From NCBI RefSeq assembly GCF_001399455.2, contig NZ_LLEI02000032.1, positions 186,001 to 250,000 on the forward strand: a DNA stretch of 64,000 nt, given 5' to 3'. The DNA comes from Vibrio bivalvicida (lineage in GTDB: Bacteria > Pseudomonadota > Gammaproteobacteria > Enterobacterales > Vibrionaceae). The position numbers and the translations under genes are program-made. How positions within the stretch are numbered: the first letter of the stretch is position 1; each line of letters opens with the position of its first letter. The notes under the pieces were generated by a model. That model ran no database searches and was not told where the DNA came from. It saw only the letters and a list, made by a program, of their open reading frames with translations. Below are positions 40,889 to 51,581 of this stretch, in pieces.

Positions 40889-42748
40889 TTATTGGGTCAC
40901 AACATAGTATTCGATATCTATCGTCTTACGTAAGATATTGATTAAACCTGATAGATCTTGTTGAGCATTAACTTGCGTTAATTGTGAACCAATCTGCTGG
41001 TTATATTGCGGGTCGAATTCTGACGCAACTCTGGTCAGTTCAACAACGACAATATCACCATTAAGATCTTTAGCTTGAGCAAAGCCTACTTCACCTTGCG
41101 CAGGCTTTGTCATTGAGAACACAACATCAGCAAGTGGCGAGCTGCGATCAAGTGTTTCTACTTCACCGAATGCCAAACCATTTTCACTTAGGAGATCTTG
41201 TTTACCTTGCTTAAGCTCATCAACTAGGTTTTGTGCTAGTTCGATTGCCGTCTGCTCACCTTTAACATTCGCTAAAGCTGTAGTCACATCACTGCGAACT
41301 TCGTCTAAAGGAAGAACAATCTCGTCACGGCTATCTTCAACACGAACCACAACAACATGCTCAGGAGCAACTTCAATCACTTCAGAGTTCAAACCATCTT
41401 CTTTTACTTCTGGGCTAACAATTGCTTGAAGTACTGCTGGAGTTTTTAGCAGTTCAGGCGCATCACGCTCTGAAATAAAGTCTGTAGTTTGGATTTTCGC
41501 ACTAATGGCTTTAGCAGCATCATCAAGAGAATCTGGGTATTCAAACGCCACTTTCTCTAGCTCGCTTTGAAGCTCGTAGTACTGATCGATGGCTTGCTGA
41601 TCTTTAAGCTCTTGCTTAATCTCCGCAGCAACTTCTTGATAAGGCTTAGCCACAGAGTCTTTCAGTTCATCAAGCTTGATAATGTGGTAACCAAACTCAG
41701 ACTTAACCAATCCTGTTGTTTCACCCACTTTAGTTAAAGCAAACGCTGCCTCTTCGAACGTTGGATCCATCACATCACGTTCAATCCAACCTAGCGATCC
41801 GCCTTCAGAAGCACTGCCAAAGTCATCAGATTTCTCTTCAGCTAACGCTGTAAAATCAGCACCCGCATTTAACTCATCAAGAATAGCTTGAGCTTTCGCT
41901 TCGTCATCGCCTTCTACGAGGATATGGCTTACGCGGCGCTGCTCTTCTGAAGAGTACTTATCAAGGTGTTCTTGGTAATATTGCTCTGCTTGCTCATCAG
42001 TGATTTCGATACCGTCTTTAAGCTGCTGCGCTGAAAGTTCGATATAGGCAACTTTTACCTGTTCAGGGCGAGTGTAACGCTCAGGGTTTTGCTTATAGTA
42101 GTCATTGATCTCTTCCTCAGACAGCACAGCTTTCGCTGCAAAGTCAGCCAGAGATAGCGTAACTTTTTTGATATCACGAGTTTGAGTAAGCAGTTTACTT
42201 TGCGCTTCAACTTCACCAGGTAATGAGAAGTCGCTACCTTGAATTGCAGTCAAAAGTTGGTTACGCACTAAGTCACGACGCAGGTATTCAGCAAAGCTTT
42301 CCGCAGAGAAACCCGCGCGGCGAAGTGCCGTTTGATAGATATCTTGGTCGAACTCACCATCAACTTGGAACTGAGGCATTTCTAGAATCAGTGTTCGAAC
42401 TTGCGAGTCACTTACACGTAAACCGAGCGACTCAGCGTGTTGTTCTAGGAGTAAGTCATTCACCATACGGTCAAGAACAGATTTACGGAAAGATTCTACA
42501 TAGCTTGGGTCTGCTAACAGGTTTGAGAAGTAATCACCAAGTTGTGCTTGCATACGATTACGTTCATTTTGGTAAGCTTGTTCGAACTCACCACGGCCAA
42601 TTTCCACATTGCCTACTTTCGCCGCTGAGTTGCTTGAGCCACCAACAATGTAACTACCCACACCTGCAAATACGAAAGATAGGATGATAAGTCCTAGGAT
42701 AATTTTAACCGCGATGCTGTTAACGCCTTCGCGTAATCGGTCCATCAT
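40889..42748 (-). CDS. ppiD: Periplasmic folding factor PpiD
   Basis: PpiD is an inner-membrane-anchored chaperone next to the SecYEG exit, with a parvulin domain. The 619-aa protein begins with a cytoplasmic stub and one membrane helix (about 16-36, IILGLIILSFVFAGVGSYIVG), then SurA-like N-terminal helices, and a PPIC domain (about 265-360) with RRVSHILVEGD, GSLGWIERDVMDPTFEEAAFAL and EFGYHIIKLDE. The C-terminal part is the second chaperone lobe. Length matches E. coli (623 aa). It follows hupB on the same strand, as in E. coli, with a terminator between. Confidence 0.96.
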   Translation of the reverse strand: MMDRLREGVNSIAVKIILGLIILSFVFAGVGSYIVGGSSNSAAKVGNVEIGRGEFEQAYQNERNRMQAQLGDYFSNLLADPSYVESFRKSVLDRMVNDLLLEQHAESLGLRVSDSQVRTLILEMPQFQVDGEFDQDIYQTALRRAGFSAESFAEYLRRDLVRNQLLTAIQGSDFSLPGEVEAQSKLLTQTRDIKKVTLSLADFAAKAVLSEEEINDYYKQNPERYTRPEQVKVAYIELSAQQLKDGIEITDEQAEQYYQEHLDKYSSEEQRRVSHILVEGDDEAKAQAILDELNAGADFTALAEEKSDDFGSASEGGSLGWIERDVMDPTFEEAAFALTKVGETTGLVKSEFGYHIIKLDELKDSVAKPYQEVAAEIKQELKDQQAIDQYYELQSELEKVAFEYPDSLDDAAKAISAKIQTTDFISERDAPELLKTPAVLQAIVSPEVKEDGLNSEVIEVAPEHVVVVRVEDSRDEIVLPLDEVRSDVTTALANVKGEQTAIELAQNLVDELKQGKQDLLSENGLAFGEVETLDRSSPLADVVFSMTKPAQGEVGFAQAKDLNGDIVVVELTRVASEFDPQYNQQIGSQLTQVNAQQDLSGLINILRKTIDIEYYVVTQ

Positions 42749-42850
42749 ACTTAAACTACTCTCCGCTTATGCACCATGTCTAAGTACGCAAGACTAAACA
42801 CGATGCACTTCATTAAAATTAAAAATTGAATAGCGCGATAATACCAGAAA

Positions 42851-42878
42851 AAGAAATGCGCATCAGTATGATGCGCAT
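42851..42878 (-). terminator. Terminator after hupB
   Basis: ATGCGCATCA / TGATGCGCAT with a 3-nt loop, followed on the minus strand by TTCTTTTTC. Confidence 0.85.
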
Positions 42879-42924
42879 AATTTAAAAAGGTTCGAAAAAA
42901 TCGGCCTAACTGGCGACTTTTTGA

Positions 42925-43197
42925 TTAGTTACAAGAGTCTTTCAGAGCTTTACCAGCTTTGAACGCAGGAACTTTCGCTTCTGCGATTTGGATCTCTTCA
43001 CCCGTTTTAGGGTTACGACCAGTGCGCGCAGCACGAGTACGTACGCTGAATGTACCGAAGCCAACTAATGCAACTTGGTCACCAGACTGCAGTGTGTCAC
43101 CTACCGCATCGATGAATGCGTCTAGAGCACGACCAGCAGACGCTTTTGATAGGTCTGCACTTTCTGCGATTTTTTCTACTAATTGTGTTTTATTCAC
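42925..43197 (-). CDS. hupB: Nucleoid protein HU-beta
   Basis: A 90-aa HU subunit that bends and compacts DNA without sequence preference. It has the HU fold: [18 protein letters not shown], the [24 protein letters not shown] arm and [12 protein letters not shown] at the end. The length is the usual 90 residues. It sits between lon and ppiD, as in E. coli and other gammaproteobacteria. The closely similar ihfB lies elsewhere in this window and is separated by the IHF-type arm and tail. Confidence 0.97.
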   Translation of the reverse strand: MNKTQLVEKIAESADLSKASAGRALDAFIDAVGDTLQSGDQVALVGFGTFSVRTRAARTGRNPKTGEEIQIAEAKVPAFKAGKALKDSCN

Positions 43198-43322
43198 TGT
43201 GATTCCCCTTTGTGCCGCCTGATTTTATTTTTGTCGGCAGCTTTACGTTCCATTTTATTTCAAATTAGCGACAAACCCTTATGTTACAAGGCTTGAAGCT
43301 ATAGTCGCTAAAGTTAGCGCCC

Positions 43323-43360
43323 AAAAAAAACGCTGACAAGCCTTTTTATGCTTATCAGCG
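43323..43360 (-). terminator. Terminator after lon
   Basis: On the minus strand CGCTGATAAGC pairs with GCTTGTCAGCG (11 bp, one wobble) across an 8-nt loop, followed by eight T. Confidence 0.92.
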
Positions 43361-43390
43361 TAATCTTTTACTTATTTTTGCTACACATCA

Positions 43391-45742
43391 CTATTTTACG
43401 GCTGCAAACTCGACACCTGACGGCTCTTTTTCTAGTGCAACTTTCAACACTTCGTCGATCCATTGCACCGGAATAACCTTCAGATCTGCAATAACATTAT
43501 CAGGAATCTCTTCCAGATCACGTTCATTGTCCTTCGGGATTAGTACCGTTTTGATGCCGCCACGGTGTGCCGCCAGCAGCTTCTCTTTCAAGCCACCAAT
43601 CGGAAGAACTTCACCGCGCAGAGTAATTTCACCTGTCATCGCAACTTCAGCTTTTACAGGGTTGCCTGTTAAGCTAGAGACGAGCGCAGTACACATCGCG
43701 ATACCCGCACTTGGGCCATCTTTAGGTGTAGCACCTTCAGGAACATGGACGTGAATATCACGCTTTTCGTAGAAATCGGAGTTAATACCCAACTTCTCAG
43801 CACGAGAACGTACCACTGTCATCGCCGCCTGAATCGACTCTTGCATGACATCGCCCAAAGAGCCTGTTTGCGTTAGCTTGCCTTTACCTGGCATGGCTTC
43901 AGTTTCAATGGTAAGTAGGTCACCCCCCACTTCAGTCCACGCCAAACCTGTCACTTGACCAATCCGGTTGCTGTCGTCGGCCTTACCATAGTCAAAACGC
44001 TGCACACCCAAGTATTCTTTTAGGTTATCCATGCTCACCGTCACGCTCTTAAGATCTTTATCGAGCAAGATGTTCTTCACAGCTTTACGACAGATCTTCG
44101 AAATCTCACGCTCTAGGCTACGCACACCAGCCTCGCGAGTGTAGTAGCGAATAATACCGATGATTGCTGAGTCTTCGATAACAATTTCGCCGACTTTTAG
44201 GCCATTGCGTTTAATCTGCTTGTCAACCAAGTGGCGCTTCGCGATATTAAGTTTTTCGTCTTCTGTGTAACCAGATAGACGGATAACTTCCATACGATCC
44301 AACAACGGGCCAGGGATATTCATCGAGTTAGACGTCGCAACAAACATTACATCAGACAAATCGTAGTCTACTTCTAAGTAGTGATCGTTGAACGCGTTGT
44401 TTTGTTCTGGATCTAGTACTTCTAACAGTGCTGATGACGGGTCGCCACGCATATCAGAAGACATTTTATCGATCTCATCCAGTAGGAATAGTGGGTTTTT
44501 CACACCAACTTTCGACATTTTCTGGATTAGCTTACCCGGCATCGAACCAATATAAGTACGACGGTGACCGCGGATTTCCGCTTCGTCACGCACACCACCG
44601 AGAGCCATACGCGTGTATTGGCGACCAGTAGCTGCCGCAATAGAACGACCCAGAGACGTTTTACCCACACCTGGAGGGCCGACAAGACACAGAATCGGGC
44701 CTTTAAGTTTATTGATACGATTTTGAACTGCTAAGTACTCAAGAATACGTTCTTTTACGCGCTCAAGGCCGTAGTGGTCTTCGTTTAGAACCTCTTCTGC
44801 TTTCGCCAGGTTCTTCTTAACCTTAGAGCGCTTTGCCCAAGGAACGCCTAGCATCCAGTCGATATAACCACGTACTACGGTCGCTTCTGCCGACATAGGA
44901 GACATCATTTTCAGCTTTTGTAGCTCTTGTTCCGTCTTCTCGCGTGCTTCTTGTGGCATTTTCGAATCGACGATCTTCTGCTTCAACGCTTCAAATTCAT
45001 CGACGCCATCTTCACTTTCGCCGAGCTCTTTCTGAATCGCTTTCATCTGCTCATTCAGATAGTATTCACGCTGCGACTTTTCCATCTGCTTTTTAACGCG
45101 AGTACGGATACGTTTCTCAACTTGAAGCAGGTCGATCTCAGATTCCATTTGCCCCATCAAGAACTCTAAACGCTCACTCACGTCTAGAATCTCCAGAACG
45201 TTCTGTTTTTCTGCCAGTTTAAGTGGCATATGCGCGGCGATAGTATCGGCAAGACGAGCTGCTTCATCAATTCCATTTAGAGAAGTCAGAACTTCTGGCG
45301 GAATTTTCTTGTTGAGTTTGATGAAGCCTTCAAATTGATTAATCGCACTGCGCACAATAACTTCTTGCTCACGCTCATCTAACTCTTCAGTAGTCAGATA
45401 TTCTGCGTCAGCAAAGAAAAATTCGTTTTCGATAAAGTGATTGATTTTTGCGCGCTGCTGACCTTCTACCAACACCTTAACCGTACCATCTGGTAGTTTA
45501 AGTAGTTGTAAAATTGTCGCTACGGTACCAACTTCAAATAAGTCCGCTTGATTTGGCTCATCAGTATCCGCTTCTTTCTGGGCTACCAATAATACTTGCT
45601 TGTTGTTATCCATTGCTGCCTCTAAACAAGCAATCGATTTTTCGCGTCCAACAAACAATGGAATTACCATATGCGGGTAAACGACTACATCTCGTAGAGG
45701 TAGTACGGGGATCTCGATACGTTCGGAACGTTCCAAGTTCAT
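43391..45742 (-). CDS. lon: ATP-dependent protease Lon
   Basis: Lon degrades misfolded and specific regulatory proteins. The 783-aa protein has the N-terminal substrate domain ([23 protein letters not shown]), a coiled-coil region (about 190-300), an AAA+ module with [15 protein letters not shown] near 356 and FLLDEIDKM, and the C-terminal Ser-Lys peptidase domain: [10 protein letters not shown] supplies the Ser (about 679) and [10 protein letters not shown] the Lys (about 722). Length matches E. coli (784 aa). A heat-shock-type promoter precedes it, downstream of the clpX terminator. Confidence 0.98.
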   Translation of the reverse strand: MNLERSERIEIPVLPLRDVVVYPHMVIPLFVGREKSIACLEAAMDNNKQVLLVAQKEADTDEPNQADLFEVGTVATILQLLKLPDGTVKVLVEGQQRAKINHFIENEFFFADAEYLTTEELDEREQEVIVRSAINQFEGFIKLNKKIPPEVLTSLNGIDEAARLADTIAAHMPLKLAEKQNVLEILDVSERLEFLMGQMESEIDLLQVEKRIRTRVKKQMEKSQREYYLNEQMKAIQKELGESEDGVDEFEALKQKIVDSKMPQEAREKTEQELQKLKMMSPMSAEATVVRGYIDWMLGVPWAKRSKVKKNLAKAEEVLNEDHYGLERVKERILEYLAVQNRINKLKGPILCLVGPPGVGKTSLGRSIAAATGRQYTRMALGGVRDEAEIRGHRRTYIGSMPGKLIQKMSKVGVKNPLFLLDEIDKMSSDMRGDPSSALLEVLDPEQNNAFNDHYLEVDYDLSDVMFVATSNSMNIPGPLLDRMEVIRLSGYTEDEKLNIAKRHLVDKQIKRNGLKVGEIVIEDSAIIGIIRYYTREAGVRSLEREISKICRKAVKNILLDKDLKSVTVSMDNLKEYLGVQRFDYGKADDSNRIGQVTGLAWTEVGGDLLTIETEAMPGKGKLTQTGSLGDVMQESIQAAMTVVRSRAEKLGINSDFYEKRDIHVHVPEGATPKDGPSAGIAMCTALVSSLTGNPVKAEVAMTGEITLRGEVLPIGGLKEKLLAAHRGGIKTVLIPKDNERDLEEIPDNVIADLKVIPVQWIDEVLKVALEKEPSGVEFAAVK

Positions 45743-45776
45743 ATTCTTCTCTCTTCCGCTTTGTCCTATGAGCAGT

Positions 45777-45803
45777 ATATGGGGGCTAATTGGTTGGATT
45801 CAA
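45777..45803 (-). promoter_or_regulatory. Sigma-32 (RpoH) type promoter of lon
   Basis: On the minus strand TTGAAT, 13 bases, then CCCCATAT, against the heat-shock consensus CTTGAAA-N(12-14)-CCCCATNT. It ends about 35 bp before the lon ATG, leaving a short leader. This fits lon being a heat-shock gene in E. coli. Confidence 0.75.
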
Positions 45804-45810
45804 TGAAAGA

Positions 45811-45843
45811 ATAAAAAAAAGGGAGTAATTGATTACCCCCTTT
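45811..45843 (-). terminator. Terminator after clpX
   Basis: On the minus strand AAAGGGGGTAAT pairs with ATTACTCCCTTT (one wobble) with a 2-nt loop, followed by TTTTT. It isolates clpX from lon. Confidence 0.85.
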
Positions 45844-45871
45844 CTACGTACATTAATTTATGTGAATCAGA

Positions 45872-47155
45872 TTATGATTCTGCACCTGCAGCTTGATTGT
45901 CAGAGTTGCTGTAAATAAGCAGCGGATCAGATTCACCCTTAATTACCGACTCGTCAATTACAACTTTGCTCACGTCTTCCATTGATGGCAATTCATACAT
46001 GGTTTCAAGTAGAACACCTTCAAGGATTGAACGTAGGCCGCGAGCACCTGTTTTACGCTCCATCGCTTTCTTAGCGATAGCACGCAAAGCGTCTTCACGG
46101 AACTCTAGCTCTGCATCTTCAATTTCGAACAACGCTGCGTATTGCTTAGTCAGTGCGTTCTTTGGCTCACATAAGATTTGGATGAGTGCGTCTTCATCAA
46201 GTTCTGTTAGCGTCGTCGTTACAGGTAGACGACCAATGAACTCTGGAATTAGACCGTACTTGACTAGATCTTCTGGCTCTACTTGAGAGAACAATTCACC
46301 AATAGTGCGTGTTTCATCTTTAGAGCGAATATCTGCACCAAAGCCGATACCCGTTCCTGTCGCCACACGTTGTTCAATCACTTTATCTAAGCCAGCAAAT
46401 GCACCACCACAAATAAATAGAATCTTAGATGTATCTACTTGTAGGAACTCTTGCTGTGGATGCTTACGACCACCTTGAGGAGGTACTGAAGCAACTGTGC
46501 CTTCGATCAGTTTTAGTAGTGCTTGCTGAACACCTTCACCCGATACATCACGTGTGATAGATGGGTTTTCAGCTTTACGAGAAATCTTGTCGATTTCATC
46601 AATATATACGATACCACGTTCTGCTTTCGCTACGTCGTAGTCACATTTCTGAAGAAGCTTTTGAATGATGTTTTCAACGTCTTCACCAACGTAACCTGCT
46701 TCCGTTAACGTGGTTGCATCAGCCATGGTAAATGGAACGTCAAGGAAGCGAGCGAGTGTCTCAGCAAGTAGTGTTTTACCACTACCAGTAGGACCAATCA
46801 GTAGGATGTTACTCTTACCAAGCTCGACACCTTCACTGGTGGTGTCCCCATTACGTAAACGCTTATAGTGGTTATAAACGGCTACTGCTAACACTTTTTT
46901 AGCGTAATCTTGGCCAATCACATAGTCGTCTAGATGTTCACGAATCTCTCTTGGCACAGGAAGTGCTTCAGATTGTTTTTTCGGTAGAACATCTTTGATT
47001 TCTTCACGAATAATGTCGTTACATAGATCGACACATTCGTCACAAATGTAGACTGACGGACCAGCGATTAACTTGCGAACTTCGTGCTGGCTCTTGCCGC
47101 AGAAAGAGCAGTAAAGAAGCTTACTACTACCGCTCTCTTTGCTTTTATCTGTCAT
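45872..47155 (-). CDS. clpX: ClpXP protease ATPase subunit ClpX
   Basis: ClpX unfolds substrates and feeds them to ClpP. The 427-aa protein opens with a zinc-binding dimer domain (CSFCGKSQ, then CDECVDLC; residues about 16-45), then an AAA+ module with [15 protein letters not shown] near 120, Walker [11 protein letters not shown], the RKH loop (GGRKHPQQE) and the IGF loop for docking ClpP (GIGFGAD). Length is close to E. coli (424 aa). It follows clpP by 90 bp on the same strand. Confidence 0.98.
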   Translation of the reverse strand: MTDKSKESGSSKLLYCSFCGKSQHEVRKLIAGPSVYICDECVDLCNDIIREEIKDVLPKKQSEALPVPREIREHLDDYVIGQDYAKKVLAVAVYNHYKRLRNGDTTSEGVELGKSNILLIGPTGSGKTLLAETLARFLDVPFTMADATTLTEAGYVGEDVENIIQKLLQKCDYDVAKAERGIVYIDEIDKISRKAENPSITRDVSGEGVQQALLKLIEGTVASVPPQGGRKHPQQEFLQVDTSKILFICGGAFAGLDKVIEQRVATGTGIGFGADIRSKDETRTIGELFSQVEPEDLVKYGLIPEFIGRLPVTTTLTELDEDALIQILCEPKNALTKQYAALFEIEDAELEFREDALRAIAKKAMERKTGARGLRSILEGVLLETMYELPSMEDVSKVVIDESVIKGESDPLLIYSNSDNQAAGAES

Positions 47156-47244
47156 TCGCTAACCTCTTATTAGCTTTCACTGTCTTGCTTTGAGTTTATA
47201 TCAATTTTGACCAAATTTCGCCTGCATCTTTTGGCGATATGGTA

Positions 47245-47871
47245 TTACTCTTTGTGATGAGTCAGAACTGAGTCAACCAAACCATACTCTACCGCTTGAT
47301 CTGACGACATAAAATTATCGCGATCAGTATCGCGTTCGATCACTTCTAGTGGTTGACCTGTATGCTCAGCAAGCAGCTTGTTTAGCTTCTGTTTGATAGT
47401 CAGTATTTCTTGCGCGTGGATTTGGATATCCGATGCTTGACCTTGGAAACCACCTAGCGGTTGGTGAATCATCACACGAGAGTTTGGTAGTACATGACGC
47501 TTACCAGGAGCACCACCAGCAAGGAGGAATGCACCCATTGAGCAAGCTTGACCCATGCAAACTGTGCTTACATTTGGCTTAATATACTGCATGGTGTCGT
47601 AAATAGACATACCTGCTGTCACGCTGCCGCCTGGTGAGTTGATATATAGGAAAATATCTTTATCAGGGTTTTCTGACTCTAGGAATAGCATCTGAGCCAC
47701 GACTAAGTTAGCCATTTGGTCTTCTACTTGACCAGTCAGAAAGATGATACGTTCCTTAAGCAAACGCGAGTAAATATCGTAAGAACGCTCACCTCGGGAA
47801 GTTTGCTCAACCACCATTGGTACTAGCGCGTTTAGAATTGGCGACATTGCATTTTTTTCTTGGTAGCTCAT
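47245..47871 (-). CDS. clpP: ClpXP protease proteolytic subunit ClpP
   Basis: ClpP is the tetradecameric serine protease of ClpXP/ClpAP. The 208-aa protein has catalytic Ser111 in [12 protein letters not shown] and His136 in VMIHQPLGG, with the Asp in [11 protein letters not shown]. Residues before the mature start (near [14 protein letters not shown]) form the short self-processed propeptide. It lies between tig and clpX, the standard order. A hairpin closes the tig unit upstream. Confidence 0.98.
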   Translation of the reverse strand: MSYQEKNAMSPILNALVPMVVEQTSRGERSYDIYSRLLKERIIFLTGQVEDQMANLVVAQMLFLESENPDKDIFLYINSPGGSVTAGMSIYDTMQYIKPNVSTVCMGQACSMGAFLLAGGAPGKRHVLPNSRVMIHQPLGGFQGQASDIQIHAQEILTIKQKLNKLLAEHTGQPLEVIERDTDRDNFMSSDQAVEYGLVDSVLTHHKE

Positions 47872-47891
47872 ATTCTTATGTCCCTAAAATA

Positions 47892-47925
47892 AATGGCCCG
47901 GATGATACATATCATACGGACCATT
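47892..47925 (-). terminator. Terminator between tig and clpP
   Basis: On the minus strand AATGGTCCGTATGATA pairs imperfectly with TATCATCCGGGCCATT, followed by TATTTTA. The clpP gene starts about 20 bases later, so clpP may partly depend on read-through. Confidence 0.7.
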
Positions 47926-47976
47926 GTTAGCAGAATAGTTAACGCTAAGTCAACCTTGTAAGCAGTTAATTGCTTA

Positions 47977-49281
47977 TTACGCTGCTGGTTGCTGGTTCAT
48001 TAGCTCGTTAAAGCTAACTTCTGCATCAGAAACCTGAGCTTTAGCGATGATTGCATCAATAGCTTGCTCTTCTAGAGCCACGTTGCGCATATTGTTCATC
48101 ATTTGCTCGTTTTGCTCGTAGTAAGCGATAACTTCTGTTGGATCTTCGTATGCTGTCGCCATTTCTTCGATAAGTGCTTTCACTTTCTCGTCGTCAGCTT
48201 TTAGCTCTTCAGACTTGATAACTTCACCTAGAAGAAGACCAACGACTACGCGACGCTTAGCTTGCTCTTCGAATAGCTCACGTGGAAGCTGCTCTGCTGC
48301 TTCTGGGTTGCCACCAAAACGCTGTGCAGCTTGCTGACGTAGAGTACCGATTTCTTGATCGATAAGTGCAGCAGGTACGTCGATTTCGTTTTCTTTAACA
48401 AGACCGTCAAGCGCTTGCTCTTTGATTCGGTTCTTAACAGCTTGCTTAAGCTCACGCTCCATGTTCTTACGAACTTCAGCTTTAAGAGCGTCAACGCCAC
48501 CTTCAGCAACACCGAACTTAGAAACGAACTCGTCGTTTAGTTCTGGAAGCTCACGAGCTTCAACTTTGTTTACTTTAATAGAGAATTTCGCAGCTTTACC
48601 TTTTAGGTTCTCAGCGTGGTAATCTTCAGGGAAAGTTACGTCGATTTCAAACTCCATACCAGCAGTCTTGCCTGCGATACCGTCTTCAAAACCTGGGATC
48701 ATGCGACCTGCGCCCATTTCTAGAGGGAAGTTTTCAGCTTTACCGCCTTCAAACTCTTCACCGTCGATAGAACCAACGAAATCGATAGTCGCGCGCTTGC
48801 CTTCTTCAGCTGCTTCTTCTACTTCAACCCAACCCGCTTGTTGCTTGCGTAGAGTTTCGATCATTTCTTCAACGTCAGCGTCTTGAACTTCAGTTGTTGG
48901 TTTTTCAACAGTGATGTTCTCTAGGCCTTTTAGTTCAACTTCTGGGTATACTTCGAAAGTTGCGTTGAATACTAGGTCTCCACCTTCTTTAGTCTCAACT
49001 GGAGCGAAAGTTGGTGCGCCTGCTGGGTTGATCTTTTCTTTAACGATCGCTTCGATGAAGTGACGTTGCATTACTTCACCCATTACGTCTTGACGTACTG
49101 CTTTGCCGTACATCTTCGCAACCATTTTTAGAGGCACTTTGCCTTTGCGGAAACCATCGAAACGACGGTTTTTTGCGATGTTGCGTAGTTCTGCAGTAAC
49201 AGCATCTTCGATGTTTGCAGCAGGAACAGTAATGTTTAGACGGCGCTCTAGGCCCTCTAGCGTTTCAACAGTAACTTGCAT
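47977..49281 (-). CDS. tig: Trigger factor
   Basis: Trigger factor is the ribosome-bound chaperone with peptidyl-prolyl isomerase activity. The 434-aa protein has the N-terminal ribosome-docking domain with the signature [14 protein letters not shown] (near 44-53), a FKBP-type PPIase domain (about 155-240; [26 protein letters not shown]), and a helical C-terminal chaperone domain. Length matches E. coli (432 aa). TTGAGG precedes the ATG at 49279-49281. It starts the tig-clpP-clpX-lon-hupB-ppiD block. Confidence 0.98.
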   Translation of the reverse strand: MQVTVETLEGLERRLNITVPAANIEDAVTAELRNIAKNRRFDGFRKGKVPLKMVAKMYGKAVRQDVMGEVMQRHFIEAIVKEKINPAGAPTFAPVETKEGGDLVFNATFEVYPEVELKGLENITVEKPTTEVQDADVEEMIETLRKQQAGWVEVEEAAEEGKRATIDFVGSIDGEEFEGGKAENFPLEMGAGRMIPGFEDGIAGKTAGMEFEIDVTFPEDYHAENLKGKAAKFSIKVNKVEARELPELNDEFVSKFGVAEGGVDALKAEVRKNMERELKQAVKNRIKEQALDGLVKENEIDVPAALIDQEIGTLRQQAAQRFGGNPEAAEQLPRELFEEQAKRRVVVGLLLGEVIKSEELKADDEKVKALIEEMATAYEDPTEVIAYYEQNEQMMNNMRNVALEEQAIDAIIAKAQVSDAEVSFNELMNQQPAA

Positions 49282-49796
49282 TATTCATTAACCTCAAAAC
49301 TGACTCAGATAACTGAGCGTATGTGCCCATTCATCAAAGAAAGGACCCATCCTTGTTTGTACTCTATGAGTACTCTTATAAATCGAGTATCGATAATCGA
49401 GCAATTCAATTATCGGACTAATTAGCGATATCCTTTCGAAGCTAGTTGCTTAACAGCTAGTCCGAGTAAAGGTATCTCCGATTAGTCTCAGGATAAAAAT
49501 TTAGACGCAGCATTCTACCGAGCGGATCGATAGCTGTCGAGCCGATCCCTAAGATCACTGCGGGTTTACCCTAAAATCTCACTTAACTGCTAAAAAAAAC
49601 ATCAATAAAGCAGTCTTTGTTTCCAGAAATGGGGACATTAATGCCTTTTTCAAGAGAAACTAATATTTTTTTTCATTTAAAGATTAAAACAAGATCTAAG
49701 TCCGGTTTTATCCCTCAGTTTAATCAGCCCAGTAAACACATTTGTAACAAAAACCTTTACGCTATGGATGTTTAAGGAAGATTCACAGGAATGGTG
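49282..49796. other. Divergent intergenic region, tig/dctB
   Basis: About 510 bp without a supported gene. It must hold the tig promoter (left) and the dctB promoter (right). Several hairpin-forming repeats are seen, including CTAGTTGCTTAACAGCTAG near 49440 and GGATCG...CGATCC near 49525-49548. No tRNA fold or ORF with a ribosome site was recognised. In the right half the sequence is A/T-rich (49600-49750). Confidence 0.5.
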
Positions 49797-51575
49797 ATGT
49801 TAACGTTCAGGCGCGGCAAGTTTTATCTGCTCATACTCTACCTGTTTACGGTAGTCGTCGGTTCAAGCTGGATATGGAATTCAAGCGAAAGTCGCCAGTT
49901 TTCAATACACAAAGAGCAACTTGAACGTTTTGCAGAGTTTATTTCGAGCAAGCTCGATAAGTACGCTCACCTACCTCAACTTATTGCCAAAGATAAAGAG
50001 CTGATCGCAGCGCTGCAACACCCGCAGAACAGCGCTCAGATAGAGCTCACCAATCGCTACCTTGAGCAAGTAAATGAAACTATTAAGTCGACAGATGCAT
50101 ACTTGTTAGACGAGTTCGGCAATACTATCGCGTCTAGCAACTGGAATCTTCAGCGTTCTTTTATAGGTCGCAACTACGCTTGGCGTCCCTATTTTTCCAA
50201 TGCGATTCAAGGTAAACCTAGTCAGTATTTTGCCCTAGGTTCAAGTTCTAAACAGCGAGGTTACTACTTCTCTTATCCTGTTATGTACGCCGCTGAAACC
50301 ATTGGCGTCATTGTGATTAAAATGGATCTAACTGCCATTGAGGCCAACTGGCAAAATAGAACTAATACGTTCGTTGCGACCGATAGCTATAATGTAATCT
50401 TTATGTCGAGCAACGAAGATTGGCTATTTAAGAGCCTGACAACCCTATCAGAAGCAGATCGGCAATCCATTCTCAACAGTCGCCAATACCTAGACTCACC
50501 TATACGCTCGTTTGGTTTGTCTGGTGATATCTCTAAACCCCAAGCACAACTCAGTAACCCACTCGCTTCAGGGTTCGAGAACTCTTATTTAGTGTCATCT
50601 CGTCCGTTGACTAAACATGATCTAACACTGAGAGTGTTGACGCCAAAGGTGACTTTACTTTGGTCAACACTAAGCTTTTCCCTACTTGTGACACTGTTGT
50701 TTGTAATCGCTTACCTTTCCCTTCAGTTGACTTATCAACGCCACCTAAAAAAACGTCAGTTCGAACAGTTGCAGTCAGAAGCGAAACAGAAGCTTGAGTT
50801 TTTGGTCATGGAAAGAACCTCTGAGTTGCAAGCGGAGATCAATGAGCGCACGAAAACTGAGTACGCTTTACGCCAGACTCAAGATGAACTGATTCAAGCG
50901 GCCAAGCTCGCCGTACTTGGCCAAATGTCGGCCAGTATTAGCCATGAGCTTAATAATCCTCTCGCCGCAATCCGTAGTTTTGCAGACAATGGTCGACGCT
51001 TTTTAGAGCGGGATAAATACGACCGGGTCGATGAAAACTTATCGCGTATCTCTGCACTCACAGACCGTATGGCTAAGATCAGTAGTCAATTACGCTCATT
51101 CGCTCGAAAAAGTGATAGCAATGAAGTCAATTCGCTCGATGTGGTTCCGCTGATTATCGCCGCTAAAGAGTTGCTAGCTCCACAGTTTAAATCCAAGCAA
51201 GTTGCTCTTGAGACTCAACTCGATCAACCTTTGCCTGAAGTAGATCTGAATCCTATTCAGTTCGAGCAAGTTCTTATTAATCTTATGACTAATGCAATGC
51301 AAGCTGTCGAAGACCAAGCACAGCGTCAGGTATCCATTTCTACCTCAGTAGATGAAAAACAGCTGTCCATTTTCGTTGATGACAATGGCCCAGGTATTGA
51401 TAGTGATAAACAGCAATCACTGTTCGAACCTTTTTATACCACTAAGAAAAATGGACTTGGGCTCGGACTGTCTATCTCCCAACAGATCAGCCAAGCAATG
51501 GGCGGCGAACTGAGTGTTGCACGTTCACCACTCGGTGGAGCACGATTCACTATCTCTTTGCCCATTAAGGAATAA
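49797..51575 (+). CDS. dctB: C4-dicarboxylate sensor histidine kinase DctB
   Basis: DctB senses C4-dicarboxylates and phosphorylates DctD. The protein has a membrane segment at the N-terminus (about 7-25), a periplasmic double-PDC sensor region (about 30-290, with SWNLQRSFIGRNYAWRPYF), a second membrane segment (about 295-315), a coiled-coil linker, and a kinase core: H-box SASISHELNNPLAAI, N-box NLMTNAMQA, G1 VDDNGPGID and GLGLGLSI. I start at the third codon of the longest frame (ATG 49797), which has AGGA six bases upstream, giving 592 aa; the first ATG at 49791 is also possible. dctD follows after 6 bases. Confidence 0.95.
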   Translation: MLTFRRGKFYLLILYLFTVVVGSSWIWNSSESRQFSIHKEQLERFAEFISSKLDKYAHLPQLIAKDKELIAALQHPQNSAQIELTNRYLEQVNETIKSTDAYLLDEFGNTIASSNWNLQRSFIGRNYAWRPYFSNAIQGKPSQYFALGSSSKQRGYYFSYPVMYAAETIGVIVIKMDLTAIEANWQNRTNTFVATDSYNVIFMSSNEDWLFKSLTTLSEADRQSILNSRQYLDSPIRSFGLSGDISKPQAQLSNPLASGFENSYLVSSRPLTKHDLTLRVLTPKVTLLWSTLSFSLLVTLLFVIAYLSLQLTYQRHLKKRQFEQLQSEAKQKLEFLVMERTSELQAEINERTKTEYALRQTQDELIQAAKLAVLGQMSASISHELNNPLAAIRSFADNGRRFLERDKYDRVDENLSRISALTDRMAKISSQLRSFARKSDSNEVNSLDVVPLIIAAKELLAPQFKSKQVALETQLDQPLPEVDLNPIQFEQVLINLMTNAMQAVEDQAQRQVSISTSVDEKQLSIFVDDNGPGIDSDKQQSLFEPFYTTKKNGLGLGLSISQQISQAMGGELSVARSPLGGARFTISLPIKE

Positions 51576-51581
51576 TACGTA

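Noticed and set aside
42223..42687. 154-codon plus-strand frame inside ppiD
   Set aside because: Antisense shadow of ppiD; low-complexity and no recognisable fold.
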